A DNA stretch of 50,015 bases, taken from contig NZ_JAFLDT010000022.1 in NCBI RefSeq assembly GCF_017302315.1, forward strand, positions 1 through 50,015, in the 5' to 3' direction. The first letter of the stretch is position 1, and the number at the start of each line of letters is the position of its first letter. This document shows positions 1 through 8,226 of this stretch, one piece after another. Under the pieces are notes generated by a model. That model had not been told where the DNA came from. It worked only from the letters and a program-made list of their open reading frames with translations, and did no database searches. Both the position numbers and the translations under genes were made by a program. Origin of the DNA: Zoogloea sp. GTDB taxonomy: Bacteria > Pseudomonadota > Gammaproteobacteria > Burkholderiales > Rhodocyclaceae.

Positions 1-431
<431 letters not shown>

Positions 432-1175
432 TTAGAAGCTGCGGGTCACGGACAGAACCACACGGTCCTTGCCCAGATCCTTGCCAAGAAGGTTGGTGTA
501 CCAGGCGCTGCTGGCATTGGTGGTGATGTAGCTGAGACCCAGCACGGTGCCGCTGAAGTCCTTGGTCACGCCCAGTTTCCAGTCGGTGTAGGAGGCACCC
601 TCGGAGGTCGAGCCGGCAACACGCTGGCGACCCACGTGACCCACCAGATTCAGGGTCGGAACCAGCTCATAGGCGGCATTGAGTTCCAGATAGCCGGAGT
701 TCTTGCTGCCGACCCAACCGAACAGGTCGCTGAAGGAATGGGAATACTTCAGGGTCAGGAAGGAATAGCCGGCCGACACATAGCCTTCCAGGGTGTTCGG
801 GTTGTTGCCGTAGCCGGTACCCGGGTAGAAGTACTGCAGCAGACCCACGTCGTAGCTGAAGTCACCGGCGGTGCCCTTGAAGCCACCGTAGAAGTCCATC
901 TCGATGCTGTTGCTGACAGTGGAATTGCCATCCGTCAGCCAGGACACGTTGGAAGCCCAGGTGCCGAGGTACAGGCCGCTGGAGTGCGCGTAGTCGAAGC
1001 CACCCTGCACCGCCGGCTTGCGGTTGGTCTGACCGATGCCGCGATAGATGTACTCGGATGCCAGCGTCACGTTGCTGGTGAAGGTGTGCTCCGGCGTGGC
1101 ATCGGCAGCGGTGGCCACGGACGGCAGAACAGCACTGGCAGCAATCAGGGCGGAGGCAATGACGGTCTTGCGCAT
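432..1175 (-). CDS. TorF-family putative porin (Gcw_chp)
   Basis: Predicted outer-membrane beta-barrel of 247 residues. The start at 1175 gives a signal peptide (MRKTVIASALIAASAVLPSV, cleavage near ATAAD) and is preceded by AGGAGAAA at good spacing. The frame stays open upstream to 1361, but that stretch holds the promoter and NtrC-like sites, so the longer start is unlikely. The mature protein begins TSNVTLASEYIYRGIGQT, typical of the Gcw_chp/TorF family, continues with alternating aromatic strands, and ends in a terminal Phe (VTRSF), an outer-membrane assembly signal. In Betaproteobacteria this family commonly precedes glnK-amtB, and the promoter here supports nitrogen control. Substrate is unknown; passage of ammonium or small nitrogen compounds is an inference from context. 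Confidence 0.8.
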   Translation of the reverse strand: MRKTVIASALIAASAVLPSVATAADATPEHTFTSNVTLASEYIYRGIGQTNRKPAVQGGFDYAHSSGLYLGTWASNVSWLTDGNSTVSNSIEMDFYGGFKGTAGDFSYDVGLLQYFYPGTGYGNNPNTLEGYVSAGYSFLTLKYSHSFSDLFGWVGSKNSGYLELNAAYELVPTLNLVGHVGRQRVAGSTSEGASYTDWKLGVTKDFSGTVLGLSYITTNASSAWYTNLLGKDLGKDRVVLSVTRSF

Positions 1176-1219
1176 GATAGGGTTTCTCCTCGTAATCAAA
1201 AGTTGGCGAAGTCCATTAA

Positions 1220-1234
1220 GCAACACATGTGCCA
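1220..1234 (-). promoter_or_regulatory. Sigma-54 (RpoN) promoter of porin-glnK
   Basis: On the minus strand the sequence reads TGGCAC-ATGTG-TTGC, an exact match to the -24/-12 consensus TGGCAC-N5-TTGC. Transcription would start about 12 bases downstream (near 1208), giving a leader of roughly 33 nt to the ATG at 1175. It reads into the porin gene and glnK. Confidence 0.85.
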
Positions 1235-1309
1235 ATTTGAAATATCCTTTTTTTTCAGCCCACTGCGCGAACTGACCGGGTTTTGCTGCGGCGCAGGGAA
1301 ATTCCAGTG

Positions 1310-1326
1310 CGCACCAACTTGGTATC
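1310..1326. promoter_or_regulatory. NtrC-like enhancer site, proximal
   Basis: CGCACCA-ACT-TGGTATC resembles the NtrC palindrome TGCACCA-N3-TGGTGCA; 10 of 14 conserved positions match. It lies about 80 bp upstream of the -24 element, a normal distance for an enhancer. Assignment to NtrC rests on this match and on the glnK context. Confidence 0.6.
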
Positions 1327-1340
1327 ATGCACCAATACAG

Positions 1341-1357
1341 GGCGCCACTTTGGTGCA
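1341..1357. promoter_or_regulatory. NtrC-like enhancer site, distal
   Basis: GGCGCCA-CTT-TGGTGCA matches 12 of 14 conserved positions of the NtrC palindrome. It sits 31 bp from the proximal site (three helical turns), and an extra half-site TGCACCA lies between them at 1328-1334. Paired sites are typical of NtrC enhancers. Confidence 0.7.
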
Positions 1358-1448
1358 TCAACCCCGCCGATCAATGGGCGGTGGCGGTGCTAGACTTTGA
1401 TCACAGGGGTTTCGTACCCTACCCTTCCCAAATTCTGAGGTAGCTACC

Positions 1449-1709
1449 ATGGCCAACCCGAAAATTCTCGACGACATCGGCTCAAAGGTTTCCGAACTCC
1501 TCGCCAGCAGTCCGGCCAAGGACATCGAGAAGAATGCCCGCGCGCTGCTTGCCAGCGGCTTCTCCAAACTGGATCTGGTGACCCGCGAGGAATTCGACAT
1601 CCAGCGCGAAGTGCTCGCCCGCACCCGCGAAAAGCTGGCCGACCTGGAAACACGCGTCGCTCACCTGGAGGCGGAACTGGCTTCCCGGCCGGCGTCTCCG
1701 GCTGACTGA
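1449..1709 (+). CDS. ubiK: UbiK accessory factor (BMFP family)
   Basis: An 86-residue protein of the BMFP/DUF526 family. UbiK binds UbiJ and lipids and assists the ubiquinone-biosynthesis complex under aerobic conditions. The N-terminal half (KILDDIGSKVSELLASSPAKDIEKNARALL) is an amphipathic helix, and the C-terminal part (about residues 49-78) is a heptad-rich coiled coil used for trimerisation, matching the family layout. Length is close to the E. coli protein (about 96). It is a stand-alone gene diverging from the porin, with the intergenic region shared with the NtrC-like sites, which more likely serve the porin side. An ATG start is preceded by a weak GAGG. Confidence 0.85.
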   Translation: MANPKILDDIGSKVSELLASSPAKDIEKNARALLASGFSKLDLVTREEFDIQREVLARTREKLADLETRVAHLEAELASRPASPAD

Positions 1710-1788
1710 ACCCCGCGATTTGTCCGTTGTCCCAGCGAGGGCGCCCCGGCGCCCTCGTTTGCTTCCTGCCCCTTCTGCGGAGACTCCC

Positions 1789-2355
1789 TTGAAGAAAGCC
1801 CTCGCCCTCCTCGCCTGCGTCGCAGCGCCCGCCCTGGCCGCACCCGTCAATTACACCATCGACGGCAACCACACCTTTCCCGTCTTCGAAACCGACCACC
1901 TGGGTTTCTCCACCCAGCGCGGGCGCTTCAACAAGACTAGCGGCAAGATCACCCTCGACGTGGCCGCCCGCAAAGGCAGCGTGGAGGTGAGCATCGACGC
2001 GGCCTCCATCGACATGGGCTTTGCCAAGTGGAACGAGAACATGCGCGGTGAAGGCTTTTTCAACACCGAGGCCTTCCCGACCATCACCTTCAAGGCCGAC
2101 CGACTGCAATTCGACGGAGACAAGCCGGTTTCCGCCGAAGGCAGCCTGACCCTGCTGGGGGTGACCCGGCCTGTCTCCCTGACCCTGACCCGCTTCCACT
2201 GCGCCCCCCACCCCCTCAACAAGCGCGAAACCTGTGGCGCCGACATCACCGCCCGCCTCAAGCGCTCGGAATTCGGCATGACCAAGAACATTCCCTCGGT
2301 GGGCGATGAAGTCCGCCTGGTGATCGGTGTCGAGGCTTTTCGCGACGCGCCATGA
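1789..2355 (+). CDS. YceI-family periplasmic lipid-binding protein
   Basis: A YceI-like lipocalin-fold protein of 188 residues that in this family binds polyisoprenoid lipids or quinone-like molecules in the periplasm. The TTG at 1789 is chosen because it follows GGAG at about 7 bp and gives a clean signal peptide (LKKALALLACVAAPALAAP). The frame is open back to 1720, but that extension is proline/arginine-rich and has no signal character. Family features include YTIDGNHTFPVFETDHLGFST near the mature start, the FNKTSGKITLD strand, and the RSEFGM segment near the end. Tandem placement after ubiK (79 bp gap) is suggestive of a quinone theme but not proof. TTG as start is an inference. Confidence 0.85.
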   Translation: MKKALALLACVAAPALAAPVNYTIDGNHTFPVFETDHLGFSTQRGRFNKTSGKITLDVAARKGSVEVSIDAASIDMGFAKWNENMRGEGFFNTEAFPTITFKADRLQFDGDKPVSAEGSLTLLGVTRPVSLTLTRFHCAPHPLNKRETCGADITARLKRSEFGMTKNIPSVGDEVRLVIGVEAFRDAP

Positions 2356-2418
2356 CGTAGCCATACCGCCGGAGGCTTCCTGAGGTTAGACTCGCGATTT
2401 ACCCAAACCGGATAAACC

Positions 2419-3906
2419 GTGAGTCTGGCTACCCTGACAAGTCGCGCCCTCGTCGGCCTCCTCGCCCCTGAGGTCAAGGTGGAGGTTCATCTCGCCAACG
2501 GGCTCCCGGCCTTCACGCTGGTGGGGCTGCCCGATGTCGAGGTGCGCGAAGCCCGCGATCGGGTGCGCGCCGCGCTGCAGACCTCCCAGTTCGAATTTCC
2601 CCAGCGACGCATCACGGTCAATCTGGCCCCCGCCGATCTGCCCAAGGAAGGTGGCTGCTTTGATCTGCCCATCGCCCTCGGTATCCTCGCCGCATCCGGC
2701 CAGATCCCGGCCGAGGGCCTGGCACGCTACGAATTTGCGGGCGAGCTCTCCCTCACCGGCGAACTACGTCCGGTGCACGGCGCTCTGGCCCTGGCCCGAC
2801 AGGCCGCCAGCAGCGGGCGCACCTTGATCCTCCCCGCCGCCAATGCCCCCGAAGCCGCCCTGGTGCGCAGCGTCGCCCTGCTGCCGGCCACCAGCCTGCT
2901 GGCGGTGGCCGCCCACCTGTGCGGGCACACGCTGCTCTCACCCTATGCCGGCCCGCCCCTCGTGGCGCCCCCCAACTACCCCGATCTGGCCGACGTGAAG
3001 GGCCAGACCCAGGCCCGCCGGGCCCTGGAAGTGGCGGCCAGCGGGCAGCATTCCCTGCTGCTCTTCGGGCCGCCGGGCACTGGCAAGTCCATTCTCGCCC
3101 AGCGCTTGCCCGGCCTGCTCCCGCCGATGAGTGACGACGAGGCCCTTGAGAGCGCCGCCGTGCAGTCGGTGGAGGGCAGCTTCCGGCCGGAACACTGGGG
3201 AACTCGGCCCATAAGGGCACCGCACCACTCTGCGTCGACCGCAGCCCTGGTGGGGGGCGGTGGAACCCCGCGCCCCGGCGAGATCAGCCTGGCCCACAAC
3301 GGCGTGCTGTTCCTTGATGAACTGCCGGAGTTCGAGCGTCGCGTCCTCGAAGCCCTGCGCGAACCCCTGGAAAGCGGCGTGATCACCACCTCCCGCGCCG
3401 CGCGCCGGGCCGAATTCCCCGCCCGTTTTCAACTGGTGGCAGCCATGAACCCCTGCCCCTGCGGCTATCTGGGGCACCCGGACGGGCGCTGCCGGTGTTC
3501 GCCCGACCAGATCGCCCGCTATCGCAACAAGCTCTCTGGCCCACTGCTGGATCGCATCGACCTGCTCCTTGAGGTGCCCGTCCTGCCGGCCTCCGACCTG
3601 CAGTCAATCCATCCCGGCGAGTCCACCGCCACCGTGCGCGAGCGGGTTGCGCAGACCTGGGCCCGCCAGCTCACCCGCCAGGGCAAACCCAACGCACGCC
3701 TCTCCGGCAACGAGATCAACCGCTGGTGCCAACCCGATGGGAAGGGTGCACAACTGTTACAAACCGCCATCGATCGCCTCGGTCTTTCCGCCCGCGGCTA
3801 CCATCGCATCCTGAAGGTCGCGCGTACAATTGCCGACATGAACGGCGCCGATACTGTGGGCGCCTCCCATGTGGCGGAAGCCATCCAGAGCCGCAGGGGC
3901 CTCTGA
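2419..3906 (+). CDS. comM: ComM/YifB AAA+ helicase, Mg-chelatase-like
   Basis: ComM is a hexameric AAA+ DNA helicase that promotes branch migration during integration of incoming DNA in natural transformation, and it is widely conserved. The 495 residues match family length. The N-terminal ChlI-type domain (residues 1-170) begins LATLTSRALVGLLAPEV. The AAA+ core has Walker A GPPGTGKS at 217-224 and Walker B GVLFLDEL at 295-302, followed by the family zinc-like cluster in AMNPCPCGYLGHPDGRCRC and a C-terminal lid domain ending SHVAEAIQSRRGL. The start is GTG at 2419; no ATG lies nearby. It is probably monocistronic or weakly linked to the next gene (33 bp gap). Confidence 0.95.
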   Translation: MSLATLTSRALVGLLAPEVKVEVHLANGLPAFTLVGLPDVEVREARDRVRAALQTSQFEFPQRRITVNLAPADLPKEGGCFDLPIALGILAASGQIPAEGLARYEFAGELSLTGELRPVHGALALARQAASSGRTLILPAANAPEAALVRSVALLPATSLLAVAAHLCGHTLLSPYAGPPLVAPPNYPDLADVKGQTQARRALEVAASGQHSLLLFGPPGTGKSILAQRLPGLLPPMSDDEALESAAVQSVEGSFRPEHWGTRPIRAPHHSASTAALVGGGGTPRPGEISLAHNGVLFLDELPEFERRVLEALREPLESGVITTSRAARRAEFPARFQLVAAMNPCPCGYLGHPDGRCRCSPDQIARYRNKLSGPLLDRIDLLLEVPVLPASDLQSIHPGESTATVRERVAQTWARQLTRQGKPNARLSGNEINRWCQPDGKGAQLLQTAIDRLGLSARGYHRILKVARTIADMNGADTVGASHVAEAIQSRRGL

Positions 3907-3939
3907 ATCACCGTCCAATCCCTTCAGGAGTTTCTTCAA

Positions 3940-4335
3940 GTGGCATCCACCCCGTCAGCGGGCGCGCCCCGCGCCAAAAACTGGCTCGTCTGGTTCATCG
4001 GTTTCATTGTTCTGCTCCTGGCCCTGTTCGCCGGTTACACCTGGCTGGTGCTCAACTGGAGCTATTCGACCGGCGAACGGGCCGGTTACGTCCAGAAGTT
4101 TTCCCAGAAGGGCTGGCTGTGCAAGACCTGGGAAGGCGAGATGGCCATCGTCGCCATTCCCGGCAGCCTTCCCGAGATCTTCAAGTTCACCGTGCGTGAC
4201 GACGGGGTTGCCGCGATCATCAACAGTCATATGGGCAAGCGCGTCTCCATCGCCTACGAGCAGCATGTGGGTATTCCCTCCACCTGCTTCGGCGAAACAG
4301 GCTACTACGTGGGCAAGATTCACGTCGTCGAGTAA
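3940..4335 (+). CDS. Conserved single-pass membrane protein, function unknown
   Basis: 131 residues starting at GTG 3940, preceded by AGGAG. A short basic N-terminus is followed by one transmembrane helix (about residues 14-37, WLVWFIGFIVLLLALFAGYT), then a soluble domain of about 90 residues with WSYSTGERAGYVQKFSQKGW and two cysteines (in GWLCKTW and PSTCFG). I recall similar proteins in Betaproteobacteria, sometimes with unreliable enzyme names, but no enzyme motif is visible. It lies between comM and the efflux pump gene. The topology prediction places the soluble domain outside the cytoplasm. Confidence 0.75.
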   Translation: MASTPSAGAPRAKNWLVWFIGFIVLLLALFAGYTWLVLNWSYSTGERAGYVQKFSQKGWLCKTWEGEMAIVAIPGSLPEIFKFTVRDDGVAAIINSHMGKRVSIAYEQHVGIPSTCFGETGYYVGKIHVVE

Positions 4336-4389
4336 GAACCCTCTCCCGCCGGGCGTGTCGAACCGCGCTCCCCCCCACCGGACCCTTCC

Positions 4390-5592
4390 ATGCCCTACAT
4401 CCAGCTGGCGGCACTGCTTGCAGCGCTCGCCACCGTCGGTCCGTTCTCGATCGACACCTACTTGCCAGCCCTTCACGCCATTGGCGAGGAGCTGAACGCC
4501 GCCCCCATCGAGGTGCAGCAGACCCTAACCGCCTATATGCTGCCCATGGGGGCCATGGTGCTCTGGCACGGCGCGTTTTCCGACGCCTGGGGGCGCAAGC
4601 CGGTGATCGTCGTCTCCATGCTGCTCTTCGCGCTGGCCTCCCTGGTGTGCGTGTTTGCCGGCAGCATCGAAACCTTGCTGGTGGGCCGGGCTCTCCAGGG
4701 CATCAGCGCCGGCGCGGGCATGGTGGTAGGCCGGGCGGTGGTGCGGGACATCATGGAAGGGCCCCGGGCCCAGCGCCTGATGAGCCACGTGAGCATGGCC
4801 TTCGCCCTCGGGCCGGCCATCGCCCCCATCCTCGGCGGCTGGATCCACACGGCCTTCGGCTGGCGCGCCGTGTTCGTCTTCCTGGCCCTGCTGGGGCTGG
4901 CATTGGCGGCGTTGAGCGCCTGGCGGCTCTCCGAAAGCCACCCGATCGAGGCACGCCACCCGCTCCACCTGCGCCCCCTGGCCCGCCGCTACCGGGCCGT
5001 GTTCGCCTCGCCGGGCTTCCTGCTGCTGAGCATCGCGGTGAGCCTCAACTTCAACGGCTTCTTCATTTATGTCCTGTCGGCCCCGGTGTTCCTGATGCGG
5101 CACCTTGGCCTCGGCGAAACCGAGTTCGGATGGATGTTCATCCCCGGGGTGATCGGCATGATGGCCGGATCGGCCCTGTCCGCCCGCCTCGCCGGGCGCC
5201 TGTCCCAGGCCCGCACCATCCGCCTGGGCTTCGCCCTGATGCTGGGTGCTGCCGGCCTCAACCTGGCCGTGAGCTACCTGCTCCCAGCCGGCCTGCCCCA
5301 GTCGGTACTGCCCATCATGGCCTACAACTTCGGCATGGCCATCGCCATGCCCAGCCTGACCCTGCTGGCGCTGGATCATTTTCCCACCCACCGGGGGCTG
5401 GCCTCCAGCTGCCAGAGCTTCGTGCAGATGGTGATCAGCTCGATCACCGCCGGCCTCGTGGCACCAGCCCTGTGGGGCTCGGTCGGCAGCCTCGCCTTCG
5501 GCATGACGGCCATGCTGCTGCTCGGTCTCGGCTGTTTCACCGCCTGGTGGTGGTTCTTTCACCGCCGCCCTCATGATGGAGGTCCGGCATGA
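4390..5592 (+). CDS. Bcr/CflA-family MFS drug efflux transporter
   Basis: A 400-residue major facilitator with 12 predicted helices, of the Bcr/CflA drug:proton antiporter family. Evidence is the start LLAALATVGPFSIDTYLPALHAIGEEL, where the D-T-Y-L-P motif is diagnostic of the family, the motif A-like segment GAFSDAWGRKPV between helices 2 and 3, and motif C-like glycines in FALGPAIAPILGGWI. It exports drugs or metabolites from the cytoplasm; the substrate cannot be read from sequence. The stop overlaps the next gene by ATGA (5589-5592), implying translational coupling with the ceramidase-like gene. Confidence 0.88.
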   Translation: MPYIQLAALLAALATVGPFSIDTYLPALHAIGEELNAAPIEVQQTLTAYMLPMGAMVLWHGAFSDAWGRKPVIVVSMLLFALASLVCVFAGSIETLLVGRALQGISAGAGMVVGRAVVRDIMEGPRAQRLMSHVSMAFALGPAIAPILGGWIHTAFGWRAVFVFLALLGLALAALSAWRLSESHPIEARHPLHLRPLARRYRAVFASPGFLLLSIAVSLNFNGFFIYVLSAPVFLMRHLGLGETEFGWMFIPGVIGMMAGSALSARLAGRLSQARTIRLGFALMLGAAGLNLAVSYLLPAGLPQSVLPIMAYNFGMAIAMPSLTLLALDHFPTHRGLASSCQSFVQMVISSITAGLVAPALWGSVGSLAFGMTAMLLLGLGCFTAWWWFFHRRPHDGGPA

Positions 5593-6263
5593 ACTGGGCC
5601 GAGAGCATTGACCTGTACTGTGAGCGCACCGACGCCAGCCTGTGGTCTGAGCCCCTCAACGCAATCAGCAATCTCGGCTTCCTGCTGGTCGCGGTCCTGC
5701 TCTGGAAACAGGCGAGCGGAAAAGGGCGGGATCTGCATTACCTCGCCGGGCTGGTCTTCGCCATCGGGCTGGGCAGCCTGGTCTTCCACACGGTGGCCAC
5801 CCGCTGGACGGCACTGCTGGACATCGCCTTCATCGCCCTGTTCGTGCTGATATTTCACCAGCGCTTCCAGGTTCGCGTGCTGGGTACCGGCGACGGGAAG
5901 GCCTGGGCGGGGACGGCCGCGTTCGTGGCACTGGCGGCCCTCTTTGTGGCGGCCACACGAGGCCTGCCACCGCTCCCCCTCAACGGCTCGGAGATCTACC
6001 TGCCCCCCTTCGCGCTGCTGCTTTGGTGCGCGCGGGCTGCCCGGCGGACTCAACCGGCCAGTGCGCGCTGGCTGACCCGGGCCGCGGGACTGTTCGTCAT
6101 CAGCCTGGTCTGCCGGACCAGTGACACCTTGCTCTGCGGCATCTGGCCCGTCGGCACCCACGTGGGCTGGCACCTGATCAATGCCGCAGTGCTGTACTGC
6201 TGCATGTGCGCCCTGCTGCTCAACCCTCTCTCAACTCCCGCTCGGCCCAGTACAGGGCGGTGA
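5589..6263 (+). CDS. Ceramidase-like integral membrane hydrolase
   Basis: 224 residues with about seven predicted helices, resembling the alkaline ceramidase / CREST superfamily. Supporting features are YCERTDASLWSEPLNAISNLGF near the start, SLVFHTVATRWTALLDIAFIALFV in the middle (the His and Asp are candidate zinc ligands) and GTHVGWHLINAAVLY near the end, with the His of the third zinc-binding motif. These three clusters are the family's expected metal site. Bacterial members are mostly uncharacterised and need not act on ceramide. It is coupled to the upstream pump gene by a 4-bp overlap. Its last 44 bp overlap the 3' end of the convergent Nudix gene, which is unusual but plausible. Confidence 0.78.
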   Translation: MNWAESIDLYCERTDASLWSEPLNAISNLGFLLVAVLLWKQASGKGRDLHYLAGLVFAIGLGSLVFHTVATRWTALLDIAFIALFVLIFHQRFQVRVLGTGDGKAWAGTAAFVALAALFVAATRGLPPLPLNGSEIYLPPFALLLWCARAARRTQPASARWLTRAAGLFVISLVCRTSDTLLCGIWPVGTHVGWHLINAAVLYCCMCALLLNPLSTPARPSTGR

Positions 6264-6777
6264 TGGTCTTGGCGTCGGTGATGCGCCCGTCAAACACCGC
6301 CTCCCGCGCCTCGGCCAGGCTCAGGGTCAGGATCTCCAGGAATTCGCCCTCATCCCAGGCATGCCCCACATGCTTCAGGCCGCGGGCGATGAAGATCTCG
6401 ATGCGCTCGTTGGAGTAGCCGATGCACGGGTGCATCACCCCCAGGTAACGCCAGTCCTCGGTGACATGGCCGGTCTCTTCCTGCAGCTCGCGCTGCGCGC
6501 AGCGCAGGATGTCCTCGCCCGGATCGATCTTGCCGGCCGGCAGTTCGAGAAAGGCCCGCCCCACCGGGTAGCGGAACTGGCGCTCGAAGACGAGGCGGCC
6601 ATCGGGCAGAACCGGGATCACCACCACTGCGCCGGGGTGCTTGACGTACTCCCGCAGGCCTTCCTTCCCATCGGGGAGGCTGACCCGGTCCCGGAATACT
6701 TTCAGCAGGCGCCCCTCAAAAACGGCTTCCGACGACAGGGCTTCTTCATGCAAGGGGTCCTTCATCCCGTTCTCCAT
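6220..6777 (-). CDS. Nudix hydrolase, ADP-ribose pyrophosphatase-like
   Basis: A Nudix enzyme of up to 185 residues, probably hydrolysing ADP-ribose or related nucleoside diphosphates. The Nudix box is complete: G-KIDPG-E-DILRCAQ-RELQEETG. ELPAGKIDPGED and the downstream YSNERIEIFIARGL are typical of the NudF/ADPRase group. Two starts are possible, 6777 and 6765; the second (MKDPLHEE) has GGAG six bases upstream and may be the true one. The last 44 bp overlap the convergent ceramidase-like gene, so the two genes share their 3' ends. Confidence 0.88.
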   Translation of the reverse strand: MENGMKDPLHEEALSSEAVFEGRLLKVFRDRVSLPDGKEGLREYVKHPGAVVVIPVLPDGRLVFERQFRYPVGRAFLELPAGKIDPGEDILRCAQRELQEETGHVTEDWRYLGVMHPCIGYSNERIEIFIARGLKHVGHAWDEGEFLEILTLSLAEAREAVFDGRITDAKTITALYWAERELREG

Positions 6778-6873
6778 TCCTGATCTCGCTCAAAACACAA
6801 AGACCGCAGCATGGCATCTGCAAGCCTTGGCTGACCAGTCATAATCGCGCCACCTTGCACCGGAAAACGGACC

Positions 6874-7569
6874 GTGCGCGACCCCTTCCCCACCCTGCGT
6901 GACCATCTGTTCGACCCCAGCGGTGGCATGACGTACCAGTTGCGCGCCCTCCGCTACCGCCGCGGCTTGTGGGCCGGCTTCCACGCGACCGTGGCCGGCT
7001 GGCTGAGTGACTGGCAGCCAAACGCCCGCACCTTGGTGATTGTCGGCCCGAACGCCGGTCATGCCTTGCCGCCGGGCTTCCTGGAACGCTTCGACCAGGT
7101 CATCGCGCTGGAGCCGGACCCCATCGCGCGCCACCTGCTGGCACGGCGGCCCGATGCCCGCCGGCTACGCTTCGACAAGCTCGACTGCCTGAGCACCCCG
7201 GATGGCCTGGCCCTGCTGGCGGCGCGCTTTCCCGACGCCGCCTTCCTTTTTTCCAATGTACTCGGGCAGGTCGCCGCGCCAGGCGGGAGCTGGACGGCCC
7301 TGCTCTCACGCCATCTGCAGGCACGGCACTGGGCGAGCTATCACGATGTGCTGTCCACGACCCGGGCACCGGACCGTCATGCCCCGGTGCACAGCGCCGA
7401 CCCCCTGAGCCTGGAAGCCCTCCTGGCGAATTTCTGGACGCTGGGCGAAGTCACCGTGACCGACCACGAAACCCTGCACCTGGGCGGGCGCGGCCCCTTC
7501 TGCTATGCCCTGTGGCCGATCACGCCGGCACGCTGGCAGGTGGTGGAGTGGGTGGTGAATCAGGCGTAG
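6874..7569 (+). CDS. Methyltransferase-like protein, function unknown
   Basis: 231 residues from a GTG start. The segment TLVIVGPNAGHALPPGFLERFDQVIALEPDPIARHLL looks like a degenerate Rossmann-type motif I and acidic loop of class I SAM-dependent methyltransferases, and FLFSNVLGQ could be the motif IV strand. The usual GxGxG is absent (GPNAG), so cofactor binding is uncertain. There is no signal peptide or transmembrane segment. It stands alone between two convergent or divergent neighbours, and its stop overlaps the convergent metalloprotease gene by 10 bp. A conserved betaproteobacterial hypothetical is the safest name. Confidence 0.65.
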   Translation: MRDPFPTLRDHLFDPSGGMTYQLRALRYRRGLWAGFHATVAGWLSDWQPNARTLVIVGPNAGHALPPGFLERFDQVIALEPDPIARHLLARRPDARRLRFDKLDCLSTPDGLALLAARFPDAAFLFSNVLGQVAAPGGSWTALLSRHLQARHWASYHDVLSTTRAPDRHAPVHSADPLSLEALLANFWTLGEVTVTDHETLHLGGRGPFCYALWPITPARWQVVEWVVNQA

Positions 7570-8138
7570 GTGTCGAGGGCCGAGCCCGTCGCCGACACAT
7601 GGCCCCCGGTCTCCGCCACCCGGTAGGCCCGGGCAGGGCCGGCGGCACCTTCATCACGGGCCCGGGTGGCCAATTCGACGCGGGCCTCGGCCGCCATACT
7701 GGCGGCACGGGCGGCAATCTGGCGGTCCTGACCCGACGGGTCGACAGGCGCCAGGGCGGCAGCGCGGATCTTCTCGGCCCGGCTCAGGGTTTCTTCGGGC
7801 GTGCGCCCGGGGGACACATTGATGCCCACCTCGCCACCCACCGCATAGCGGCGGCCGTCGGGGCCGGTCTCGAAGGAATAGCTGGCGCCGCTGGTCACCA
7901 CCCCCGCCCCGGCCGCCACGTGGGCCATCTCGTGGGCACGGACCTCCCGGTCACGCTGCTTGAGTTGTTCCACCTGTCGCAGGTCGGCCTCGCTCAAGCC
8001 TTGAGCGTTGCCCTGAGGCTTGCCTTGAACTTCGCCTTGCGCTTCGCCCGGACGCACCCCTGCTCCGCCGGCCCGACTGGTGGGTGCAGCGAACGACGGA
8101 CTGAATGACGAGGACGAACCAACCGAGGAAACAGACAT
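7560..8138 (-). CDS. SprA-related putative zinc metalloprotease
   Basis: 192 residues of the family called SprA-related or putative metalloprotease CJM1_0395. The core reads QLKQRDREVRAHEMAHVAAGAGVVTSGASYSFETGPDGRRYAVGGEVGI: an HExxH motif (HEMAH, residues about 69-73) and the family's YxxGPDGxxYAVGGEV segment. The N-terminus is Ser/Ala/Gln-rich and disordered, and the C-terminal helix carries alternating Ala. No signal peptide is visible, so export, if any, would be non-classical. The substrate is unknown. The gene ends inside the 3' end of the convergent methyltransferase-like gene. Confidence 0.8.
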   Translation of the reverse strand: MSVSSVGSSSSFSPSFAAPTSRAGGAGVRPGEAQGEVQGKPQGNAQGLSEADLRQVEQLKQRDREVRAHEMAHVAAGAGVVTSGASYSFETGPDGRRYAVGGEVGINVSPGRTPEETLSRAEKIRAAALAPVDPSGQDRQIAARAASMAAEARVELATRARDEGAAGPARAYRVAETGGHVSATGSALDTYA

Positions 8139-8226
8139 AAGCAGACACCTGCAAGCCTTGCTTTTCAGCCTAGACGCTCAAACCCCTTCCGTCAGCCCGG
8201 TTACATCACCAAATGCCAACAAGTCC

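Noticed and set aside
1176-1361. Upstream start of the porin frame
   Set aside because: The region contains the sigma-54 promoter and NtrC-like sites, and the internal ATG at 1175 has an RBS and signal peptide.
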